NCBI GenBank assembly: GCA_045648025.1
Contig: JAZRNH010000040.1
Coordinates: forward strand, 1-8,564
Reading direction: 5' to 3'
DNA from: RGIG1681 sp045648025
GTDB taxonomy: Bacteria > Bacillota > Clostridia > Christensenellales > UBA1242
Length of the DNA stretch: 8,564 nt
Positions 1 through 5,858 of the stretch are shown here, piece after piece (the first letter of the stretch is position 1; every line of letters starts with the position of its first letter). The notes beneath the pieces were generated by a model, which saw only the letters and a program-made list of their open reading frames with translations, ran no database searches and was not told the origin of the DNA. The position numbers and the translations under genes are program-made.

Positions 1-714
1 ATCGATGAATTTTTGCAATCAATTACACTTATGAGAGATATTGACTCTCTTGACGAAGAAGATAATTATGTTACAATTATGACAATTCATGCTGCAAAAG
101 GTCTTGAATTTCCAACAGTGTTTATTATTGGTATGAACGACGGATTATTTCCGCTTTCAAGAGCAATTAACAGTGCTGATCCAAATGATCTTGAAGAAGA
201 AAGAAGACTTATGTATGTTGCTATCACAAGAGCAAAAGAAAGACTTATTATTTCAAGACCAAAAATGAAACTTAACTATGAATCTGGCAGAACAGAGTAT
301 GCAATTGAGTCAAGATTTTTAACAGAAATTTTTGGTGACAAGGTGAAACAAAACTATAATTCTGCTGTAACAAAAACAAATATTTATTCAACTGGCTTTG
401 ACAGTTATTTGTCAAAATCAGCAAGACAAGAATCCTTAGACCAAAGAATGTCTTCTCATGCTAACATTGTTAATGTTGCAGGAAAGTCAAATAACTCATC
501 AACTTCTGCTTCATCTTCAAGCAGTCCAGCAGTTTCAACTGCAGATTATTCAAAATATAAAAAGGGAACAAAAGTGCATCATAATCACTTTGGCGATGGT
601 GTTGTAACACTTGGTGTAACAGATTTTGCATCTGCTTTTGTAACTATTCAATTTGAAACTGTTGGAATCAAAACACTGTCACTCAAATATGCAAAACTTG
701 AAATTGTTGAATAA
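1..714 (+). CDS. pcrA: ATP-dependent DNA helicase PcrA/UvrD family, C-terminal part (5' end outside window)
   Basis: This is the last 237 codons of a superfamily 1A 3'-5' DNA helicase, open from base 1, so the true start lies upstream. Seen: helicase motif V (TIHAAKGLEF, bases about 82-111, followed by FIIGMNDGLFP) and motif VI (EEERRLMYVAITRAKERL, about 193-246). Next come a TEYAIESRFLTEI segment typical of PcrA, a serine-rich linker (about 484-546), and a small C-terminal domain (about 553-711) with HFGDGVV and a GIKTLSLKYAKLE-like end. In known PcrA proteins this terminal Tudor-like domain binds RNA polymerase, which separates PcrA from other UvrD-like helicases. The family acts in nucleotide excision repair, in removing obstacles such as RecA filaments, and in transcription-replication conflict. 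ligA follows after 41 bases, a pairing common in Firmicutes. Walker A and motifs Ia-IV are not in the window. Rep or plain UvrD is less likely because of the terminal domain and the ligA neighbour. Confidence 0.92.
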   Translation: MDEFLQSITLMRDIDSLDEEDNYVTIMTIHAAKGLEFPTVFIIGMNDGLFPLSRAINSADPNDLEEERRLMYVAITRAKERLIISRPKMKLNYESGRTEYAIESRFLTEIFGDKVKQNYNSAVTKTNIYSTGFDSYLSKSARQESLDQRMSSHANIVNVAGKSNNSSTSASSSSSPAVSTADYSKYKKGTKVHHNHFGDGVVTLGVTDFASAFVTIQFETVGIKTLSLKYAKLEIVE

Positions 715-728
715 TTATAAAATTATAA
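713..728 (+). repeat. two tandem copies of AATTATAA
   Basis: An 8-base unit occurs twice in a row, starting at the last two bases of the pcrA stop codon and filling the first part of the pcrA-ligA gap. In DNA this AT-rich it may be simple low-complexity sequence. No hairpin or terminator is formed here, so pcrA and ligA are probably co-transcribed. Confidence 0.45.
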
Positions 729-743
729 CTATAAAATCATTAA

Positions 744-750
744 AAGTAGG
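744..750 (+). promoter_or_regulatory. weak ribosome binding site of ligA (AAGTAGG)
   Basis: AAGTAGG ends five bases before the ATG at 756. It matches the anti-SD only through AG and AGG, whereas rpoZ, priA and fmt in this window all have AAGGAG. This suggests a lower initiation rate for ligA (inference). No better start is seen: the N-terminal Ia domain begins properly from this ATG. Confidence 0.55.
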
Positions 751-755
751 TTTTT

Positions 756-2729
756 ATGGATAATAACGAAACAAAAATTATTGAAGAAATGAAAGAACTT
801 TCAAAAAAAATCAATAAGGCTAGTTATGACTATTATGTTTTAGATAATCCGTCAATGTCTGACAAAGAGTGGGACGGATTGTATTATAAACTTTTAGACC
901 TTGAAAAAGAATCGGGAATTGTGCTTCCTGATTCACCATCACTCAAAGTTGGTGGTGAACCACTTTCAAAATTTAAAAAAGTTTCTCATGAATCAAAACT
1001 TTATAGTCTTTCAAAAGCTCAAACAATTGAAGAAATTTTAGACTGGAACACTAGAAATCAAAACATTTTGTCTTTTGATGAAGAATATTCAGTTGAATAT
1101 AAATTTGACGGTCTTTCACTTGCAATAACCTATGAAAACGGCATTTTAAAACAAGCCGCAACTAGAGGAAATGGCGAAATTGGCGAAGATGTAACTGAGC
1201 AAGTTAAAACAATTAGAACCGTGCCACTTTCTATTCCTTATAAAGGCTTAGTTATTGTTCAAGGTGAGGGAGTTATTAAACTTTCTGAACTTGAAAAATA
1301 CAACAAAGAAGCCGATGAAAAACTTAAAAATGCAAGAAATGCAGTTGCGGGTGCAATTAGAAACTTAGACCCAAAAATCACTGCAAAACGAAGACTTGAT
1401 TTCTTTGCTTATAATGTGAATTATTCACCAGATAAAAATTTTGCATCACAAGTTGAAATTTTTGAATTTTTAAAAGAACAAGGTTTTTTAACTGGTGACT
1501 TATTTGAAATCGTAAATAACACAGATGAAATTCAAAAAATTATTGAAACTGTTGATAAAAACAGAAATAGTCTTGACTTTTTGATTGACGGACTTGTTAT
1601 TAAAATTAACAAAACTTCAATTAGAAACAAGCTTGGCTCAACAGAAAAAACTCCAAGATGGGCGGTTGCTTATAAATTTGAAGCTGAAGAAACTTCAACT
1701 ATTTTAAATGATATAACTTGGCAAGTTGGAAGAACTGGAAAAATCACTCCTGTTGCAGAGCTTGAACCAACTGAACTTTGTGGAGTAACCATCAAAAGGG
1801 CAACTTTGAATAATTTTAATGATATTCAAAGAAAAAAAGTTAAAATTGGTGACAAAGTGTTCATCAGACGAAGCAATGATGTTATTCCTGAAATCCTTGC
1901 CGTTGCTGAAACATATTCTGATTCAAAAATTATTAAAAAACCAACAAATTGCCCTTGCTGTGGCAGCAATTTAATTGATACCGAAACTGAACTTTATTGT
2001 CCAAATCACTCAGGTTGCAAGAAGCAAATTGAGCTTAAACTTGTTCAATTTTCTAGCAGAAATGCAATGAATATTGATGGTCTTTCAATAAAAACAATTG
2101 AGCAGCTTTATGATAAGTTTAATGTTGGTTCATTTAGTGATTTATATAAACTCACAGAGACCGAACTTAGCCAACTTGAAGGTTTTAAAGATAAAAAAAT
2201 CAATAATGTTCTTTCAAGCATAGAAAAGAGCAAGTCCGCAAAACTTTCTAACTTTATATTTGCTCTTGGTATTGGAAATATTGGTGTTAAAACCGCAAAA
2301 CAACTTGCAAAACATTATAAAAATATCAATAACTTAATGTCTGCAACCGTCGAAGACCTTGTGTTGCTTGATGATATTGCAGAAATAACCGCAACCGAAA
2401 TTTATGACTATTTTAATGATGAATTCAACAAAAAAGAGTTATATGATTTATTGAATAACTTTGTGAAGATTGAAGATGTGTCAGTTTCTAAGTCTACCGG
2501 TGGTTATTTTGAAGGCAAAAAGGTTGTTTTAACTGGAACTCTTACCAGTATGGGAAGAGCTGATGCCGAAGCAAAAATTGAAGCACAAGGTGGCTCATCA
2601 TCTTCGGCAGTTTCTGGTTCAACAAACATTGTTTTGGTGGGTGAGAATCCTGGTTCAAAACTTGAAAAAGCCAAAAAACTTGGCATACAAATTATGTATG
2701 AAGATGAATTTTTGAAACTTATTGATTAA
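756..2729 (+). CDS. ligA: NAD-dependent DNA ligase LigA
   Basis: Seals nicks in duplex DNA using NAD+, joining Okazaki fragments and finishing repair. The protein has 657 residues, normal for the family. Domains in order: NMN-binding Ia (about 1-60, with SDKEWDGL); adenylation domain with the EYKFDG motif (residues 114-119), whose Lys116 is the AMP-accepting lysine; NARNAVAG (192-199); DGLVIKI (278-284, Lys283); OB fold (about 315-385, ending RRSNDVIPEI); a four-cysteine zinc finger (Cys399, 402, 415, 421); helix-hairpin-helix repeats (about 430-560, including FALGIGNIGVKTA); and a BRCT domain (about 583-657). Oddities: the usual Tyr of the Ia motif SDxEYD is Trp39, and the usual Arg in the V-R-G-E motif is Gln169. 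Both are probably lineage variants, since all catalytic residues are present. It lies 41 bases after pcrA and has a weak SD at 744-750. No terminator hairpin is visible after its stop. Confidence 0.98.
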   Translation: MDNNETKIIEEMKELSKKINKASYDYYVLDNPSMSDKEWDGLYYKLLDLEKESGIVLPDSPSLKVGGEPLSKFKKVSHESKLYSLSKAQTIEEILDWNTRNQNILSFDEEYSVEYKFDGLSLAITYENGILKQAATRGNGEIGEDVTEQVKTIRTVPLSIPYKGLVIVQGEGVIKLSELEKYNKEADEKLKNARNAVAGAIRNLDPKITAKRRLDFFAYNVNYSPDKNFASQVEIFEFLKEQGFLTGDLFEIVNNTDEIQKIIETVDKNRNSLDFLIDGLVIKINKTSIRNKLGSTEKTPRWAVAYKFEAEETSTILNDITWQVGRTGKITPVAELEPTELCGVTIKRATLNNFNDIQRKKVKIGDKVFIRRSNDVIPEILAVAETYSDSKIIKKPTNCPCCGSNLIDTETELYCPNHSGCKKQIELKLVQFSSRNAMNIDGLSIKTIEQLYDKFNVGSFSDLYKLTETELSQLEGFKDKKINNVLSSIEKSKSAKLSNFIFALGIGNIGVKTAKQLAKHYKNINNLMSATVEDLVLLDDIAEITATEIYDYFNDEFNKKELYDLLNNFVKIEDVSVSKSTGGYFEGKKVVLTGTLTSMGRADAEAKIEAQGGSSSSAVSGSTNIVLVGENPGSKLEKAKKLGIQIMYEDEFLKLID

Positions 2730-2754
2730 TTTTTAAAATATTTTGAAAAAACTA

Positions 2755-2785
2755 TTGCAATTTGACTACCATTTTGTGTTATAAT
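2755..2785 (+). promoter_or_regulatory. sigma-A-type promoter for rpoZ with extended -10
   Basis: A perfect TATAAT (2780-2785) is preceded by TG one base upstream (2777-2778), giving an extended -10 element. A TTGCAA at 2755-2760 could be the -35 box with a 19-base spacer. A better-looking TTGACT at 2762-2767 is only 12 bases away, too close for a standard promoter. Extended -10 promoters tolerate a poor -35. Transcription would start near 2792, leaving a leader of about 25 bases before the rpoZ ATG that contains the SD AAGGAGA (2803-2809). Confidence 0.7.
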
Positions 2786-2798
2786 GTGCCTAGTCAAA
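2761..2798. repeat. 8-bp perfect inverted repeat flanking the rpoZ -10 box
   Basis: TTTGACTA at 2761-2768 is the exact reverse complement of TAGTCAAA at 2791-2798. The arms are separated by 22 bases that contain the extended -10 element. Arm starts are 30 bases apart, about three helical turns. The left arm covers the -35/spacer region and the right arm covers the predicted start site. This placement would suit an operator for a dimeric or looping regulator (inference), but a chance match cannot be excluded. Confidence 0.4.
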
Positions 2799-2816
2799 AA
2801 ATAAGGAGATTTTATT

Positions 2817-3026
2817 ATGTCTTGGTTAAATCCACCTATTGAAAAAGTTATTGAAACAGCAGGAAACAAATATATTCTTTGCTCACTTGTTTCAAAAAGA
2901 GCTAAGGAACTTTTGCTTAACAAACCTGAATTCTTTAAAGAACATCAAAGAGTTAAGCCAATTGAATATGCTAGTAAAGAGTTCCATGAAGGCTATTACA
3001 CAATTGCTAAACAAAACAAAGATTAA
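2817..3026 (+). CDS. rpoZ: DNA-directed RNA polymerase omega subunit
   Basis: Small subunit that helps assemble and stabilise the beta-prime subunit of RNA polymerase. The 69-residue protein matches the family length. Key features: the N-terminal block PPIEKVIE (6-13), NKYILCSLVSKRAKEL (17-32) corresponding to the conserved S/N-K-Y...A-K-R-A-R core, and KPIEYASKEFHEGYYTI (47-63) corresponding to the usual K-P-x-x-x-A-x-x-E-x-x-x-G block. The sequence is short and diverged, so the call rests on the motif pattern and on gene order (rpoZ just before priA, as in many Firmicutes). The start is fixed by the SD AAGGAGA seven bases upstream. It has its own promoter (2755-2785) and terminator (3050-3087), so it appears to be a one-gene transcript, possibly with read-through from ligA. 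An overlapping +1-frame ORF of similar length is only a shadow. Confidence 0.9.
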   Translation: MSWLNPPIEKVIETAGNKYILCSLVSKRAKELLLNKPEFFKEHQRVKPIEYASKEFHEGYYTIAKQNKD

Positions 3027-3035
3027 TTATTTTGT

Positions 3036-3064
3036 TTGGAAGAAATGCTAAGTTAGTATATAAT
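3036..3064 (+). promoter_or_regulatory. candidate promoter of the priA operon, overlapping the rpoZ terminator
   Basis: TTGGAA (3036-3041), a spacer of exactly 17 bases, then a perfect TATAAT (3059-3064). The -10 box lies inside the left arm of the rpoZ terminator hairpin. Transcription would start near 3071, within the right arm, so the new transcript would lack the left arm and could not form the terminator. The leader would be about 40 bases and include the priA SD. The -35 matches consensus at only four of six positions and the region is AT-rich, so this is a good candidate, not proof. Confidence 0.55.
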
Positions 3065-3087
3065 TAGTTATATACTAACTTTTTTTT
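3050..3087 (+). terminator. Rho-independent terminator after rpoZ
   Basis: A perfect 14-bp stem, AAGTTAGTATATAA (3050-3063) paired with TTATATACTAACTT (3068-3081), has a 4-base loop TTAG (3064-3067). It runs directly into eight T residues (3080-3087). It begins 23 bases after the rpoZ stop. The stem is AT-rich but long and without mismatches. No T-run lies on the other side, so it should work only for + strand transcription. Confidence 0.88.
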
Positions 3088-3097
3088 GTAAATTTTT

Positions 3098-3104
3098 AAG
3101 GAGA
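3098..3104 (+). promoter_or_regulatory. priA ribosome binding site, selects a TTG start
   Basis: AAGGAGA lies with AAGGAG ending eight bases before the TTG at 3112. The next possible start, GTG at 3118, is 14 bases from it, and there is no ATG near the conserved N-terminus. The spacing therefore favours TTG as the initiation codon. Confidence 0.75.
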
Positions 3105-3111
3105 AATTTTT

Positions 3112-5322
3112 TTGCCAGTGAGAATCGCCAGAGTCATTGTTGATATTGCAAGTAGTTTAGTCGATAAAATCTTCGACTATATTTTACCATCTGACGATAT
3201 TCAAGTTGGTGAAAGAGTTTATGTTCCTTTTGGAAAGATTCAAAAAGAAGGCTATATTGTTGAAATTGCTGACCACTCTGACTATGACGAATCAAAACTC
3301 AAAAAGGTAACATCATCAATTGACGGTTTTCCAATAATCTCTGATGAACAACTTAAACTTGCTGAGTTTATGAAAAAGAAATTCCATACAGGTATGTGTG
3401 ATGCTCTTAGATTATTTTTGCCAAGTGACCTTAGAGCAGGAAGAGTGAGAGAACTTATTAAGGTGATTTGTTTTATTCAAGACGAAACAAAAGCAAAAGA
3501 ATATCTTTCTTCGGTTCGCAAAAATTCAACTGCTATTATTGGAATCATTAATCTTCTTTTAGAAAAAGGAAGTTTGTCACAAACTGAAATTAACAAAAAA
3601 TTCAACCCGTCATCACTTAAAAAACTTATACAAGATGAAATTGTTCAAACAAGAGAAGAAGTGGTTAGAAGAACCCCTTATAAATCTGTTGATGCAACAA
3701 ACATTAACAACATAACTCTAACAGACACTCAACAATCAGTTGTTGACAGAATTACCGGCGAAAAAAACACATACCTTCTTCATGGTGTCACCGGTAGCGG
3801 CAAAACTGAAGTGTATATGCACTGTATGCAAAAAATATTAGAATCTGGAAAAACTGGCATTATGCTTGTTCCTGAAATTTCACTCACACCACAAGTTCTT
3901 ATGAATTTTAGGTCTAGATTTGGAAATAATGTTGCCATACTTCACTCTGGACTTTCTTCTGGTGAAAGATTTGATGAGTGGCAAAGAATTCTTATGGGCG
4001 AAGCTCAAATTGTTATTGGTGCAAGGTCGGCAATTTTTGCACCACTTAAAAATATCGGTCTTATTGTTATTGATGAAGAGCATGACAACTCTTATAACAG
4101 TGATTCAAACCCAAGATATAACACTATTGAAGTTGCAAAAGAAAGAGCAAGATTATGTTCTGCATCACTAGTTCTTGGAAGTGCAACTCCTAGTCTTGTT
4201 AGCTATCACAATGCGATGACTGGTGTTTATCAACTTCTTGAAATGAAAGAGAGAATCAACAAAAGAGAACTTCCACCTCTTAAAATCGTTGATATGGGAA
4301 ACGAAATAAGAGAAGGCAATACTGGTGTGTTTTCTTTTGCATTGAAACAGGCTCTTATTAAAACCATTGAAGAAGGCAACCAGGCAATGCTCTTTATAAA
4401 CAGAAGAGGCTTTGCTTCGTTTATGATGTGCAAAAAGTGTGGCTTTGTTGCAAAATGCAAAGATTGTGATGTTTCACTTGTTTATCATAAATTTGATTCC
4501 GCTCTCAAATGTCACTATTGCGGAAACCGTTATAAGGTTTTCACAGAGTGTCCTGAGTGTGGCAACCAATCACTTTCAACTGGTGCAATTGGCACACAAA
4601 GAGTCGTTCAAGAGCTTAAAGAATTTTTGCCAAATGCTTCTATTGGCAGAATGGATAACGACACCACAAAAACCAAAGATTCACACCTTAAAATCTTATC
4701 TGATTTTAGAGAAAAGAAAACTCAAATTTTGGTTGGAACTCAAATGATTGCAAAAGGTCATGATTTTCCAGCCGTCACCACTGTTGGAATTGTTGATGCA
4801 GATGTTAGCTTATATCAAACAAGTTATACATCAACAGAACAAACATTTGAACTAATCACACAGGTTGCAGGAAGAGCAGGAAGAGCCGATAAGTCTGGTG
4901 AGATTTATCTTCAAACTTATGTTCCTAGACACTATGTTTATAAACTTGCTTCATATTATGATTATCCTGCTTTTTATAAAAAAGAAATCAATTTAAGAGA
5001 AACCACTTTATATCCGCCATTTGTTAAGATTATCCGCATATTATTCACAAGTGAAGACGAAAATCTTGCAAAAACCGCTGCAAAAGTGTATTATGAAGAA
5101 GTAAAGCAACTTAAAGAAGATTATAAGGGCGAGTTTGTTTATCTTGCAGCTATGAAATCGCCAATTGGCAGAATTCAAAACAAACACAGACTTCAAATTT
5201 TAACAAGAATCAGACCTGAAAAGGCTGATGAAATTACTGATAAATTATTTGAACTTGCTGATAAACATAAAAAACCTAACATTTCTATTTTTATAGAAAT
5301 AAATCCTCAAAGTTTAAGTTAA
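3112..5322 (+). CDS. priA: Primosomal protein N' (replication restart helicase PriA)
   Basis: Recognises stalled or broken replication forks and reloads the replicative helicase; a superfamily 2 3'-5' helicase. The protein has 736 residues, the normal size. Domains: an N-terminal 3'-DNA-binding domain (about 1-105, RIARVIVDIA...FDYILP, VYVPFGKIQKEGYIV); a winged-helix region (about 110-190); helicase lobe 1 with Walker A GVTGSGKT (225-232, Lys231), Walker B DEEH (321-324) and GSATP (356-360); lobe 2 with FINRRGF (428-434); and an inserted zinc region with eight cysteines (440, 443, 449, 452, 467, 470, 480, 483) able to hold two zinc ions. GTQMIAKGHDF (542-552), QVAGRAGRA (584-592) and the C-terminal domain follow. 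In the segment after DEEH the usual S-Y-K-Q and R-Y-H are S-Y-N-S and R-Y-N, a mild divergence. It starts with TTG and heads the priA-def-fmt-rlmN-rpe unit; def follows after 21 bases. Confidence 0.98.
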   Translation: MPVRIARVIVDIASSLVDKIFDYILPSDDIQVGERVYVPFGKIQKEGYIVEIADHSDYDESKLKKVTSSIDGFPIISDEQLKLAEFMKKKFHTGMCDALRLFLPSDLRAGRVRELIKVICFIQDETKAKEYLSSVRKNSTAIIGIINLLLEKGSLSQTEINKKFNPSSLKKLIQDEIVQTREEVVRRTPYKSVDATNINNITLTDTQQSVVDRITGEKNTYLLHGVTGSGKTEVYMHCMQKILESGKTGIMLVPEISLTPQVLMNFRSRFGNNVAILHSGLSSGERFDEWQRILMGEAQIVIGARSAIFAPLKNIGLIVIDEEHDNSYNSDSNPRYNTIEVAKERARLCSASLVLGSATPSLVSYHNAMTGVYQLLEMKERINKRELPPLKIVDMGNEIREGNTGVFSFALKQALIKTIEEGNQAMLFINRRGFASFMMCKKCGFVAKCKDCDVSLVYHKFDSALKCHYCGNRYKVFTECPECGNQSLSTGAIGTQRVVQELKEFLPNASIGRMDNDTTKTKDSHLKILSDFREKKTQILVGTQMIAKGHDFPAVTTVGIVDADVSLYQTSYTSTEQTFELITQVAGRAGRADKSGEIYLQTYVPRHYVYKLASYYDYPAFYKKEINLRETTLYPPFVKIIRILFTSEDENLAKTAAKVYYEEVKQLKEDYKGEFVYLAAMKSPIGRIQNKHRLQILTRIRPEKADEITDKLFELADKHKKPNISIFIEINPQSLS

Positions 5323-5343
5323 TACCAAATTTAGGAGAGTATA

Positions 5344-5856
5344 ATGGCATATAGAAAAATTTTAAAAGACGGAGATGAAACACTTAGAAAAATCTCAAAA
5401 CCTGTTGTTGATTTTGACAGTAATTTGGGACTTCTTTTAGATGATATGGTTGAAACTATGAAAAAAAGTGAAGGTGCAGGTCTTGCTGCTGTTCAAGTTG
5501 GTGTATTGAAAAGAGCATTTGTTATGCAAGCTGGTAAAGACAAAACCGTTAGAGAATGTATTAACCCTAAAATCTTAAAAGAAGAAGGCGAAAATAAAAT
5601 CAAAGTTGAAGGTTGTCTTTCTGTTCCTGGCAAATGCGGAATCGTTGAAAGACCTGAAAAAGTTTGGGTTGAATATCAAGACAGAACCGGCAAACTTATT
5701 TCTAACAAAAAACTTACTGGCTTTGAAGCAAAATGTTTCTGTCATGAATTTGACCACTTGAACGGCATATTATATACCGATAAAGCAACACAAATGTTTG
5801 ATGACAGAGATGAATATAATCAAAAAAAGAAAAAGAACTCTTCTAAGGAGAATTAA
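5344..5856 (+). CDS. def: Peptide deformylase
   Basis: Removes the formyl group from the N-terminal formyl-methionine of nascent proteins at the ribosome exit; a metalloenzyme, usually with Fe2+. The protein has 170 residues, normal. All three family motifs are visible: EGAGLAAVQVG (43-53, Gln51), EGCLSVPG (89-96, metal ligand Cys91) and HEFDH (134-138, metal ligands His134 and His138, catalytic Glu135). In motif I the common Pro of GLAAPQ is Val, and the residue before HE is Cys where many family members have Gln; both look like tolerated variants. A lysine-rich tail (KKKKNSSKEN, 161-170) could contact rRNA near the exit tunnel (inference). The start is set by AGGAG at 5333-5337. It ends two bases before fmt, whose SD lies in its final codons, so the two genes of the formyl-Met cycle are probably translationally linked. 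Confidence 0.98.
   Translation: MAYRKILKDGDETLRKISKPVVDFDSNLGLLLDDMVETMKKSEGAGLAAVQVGVLKRAFVMQAGKDKTVRECINPKILKEEGENKIKVEGCLSVPGKCGIVERPEKVWVEYQDRTGKLISNKKLTGFEAKCFCHEFDHLNGILYTDKATQMFDDRDEYNQKKKKNSSKEN
5845..5850 (+). promoter_or_regulatory. fmt ribosome binding site inside the def coding end
   Basis: AAGGAG sits within the Lys-Glu codons just before the def stop, eight bases before the fmt ATG at 5859. Ribosomes finishing def will clear or re-use this site, which points to coupled translation of def and fmt (inference). Confidence 0.75.
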
Positions 5857-5858
5857 TA

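Noticed and set aside
707..735. Possible promoter TTGAAT-N17-TATAAA before ligA
   Set aside because: Spacing is right, but both boxes are imperfect, the -35 lies in the pcrA end, and the surrounding sequence is almost pure A/T, where such matches arise by chance. Kept only as a weak possibility.
2735..2744. Palindrome AAAATATTTT after ligA as a terminator
   Set aside because: Pure A/T self-complementary decamer with no loop and no following T-run; not a credible terminator.
2726..2923. A 65-codon reverse-strand ORF across the ligA-rpoZ gap
   Set aside because: It covers the rpoZ promoter and coding start on the opposite strand, has no SD or family resemblance, and is typical of shadow ORFs in this composition.
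2839..3051. A 70-codon + strand ORF overlapping rpoZ in another frame
   Set aside because: It has no SD of its own, shows no recognisable motif, and lies over rpoZ, which has a clear SD, promoter and family pattern.
3090..3109. AAATTT copies on both sides of the priA SD that could form a hairpin with the SD in the loop
   Set aside because: The stem is six A/T pairs at most and too weak to regulate; the copies are probably just AT-rich leader.
4439..4747. A 102-codon + strand ORF inside priA
   Set aside because: Lies across the zinc-binding and helicase motif region of priA in another frame, with no SD and an implausible composition.
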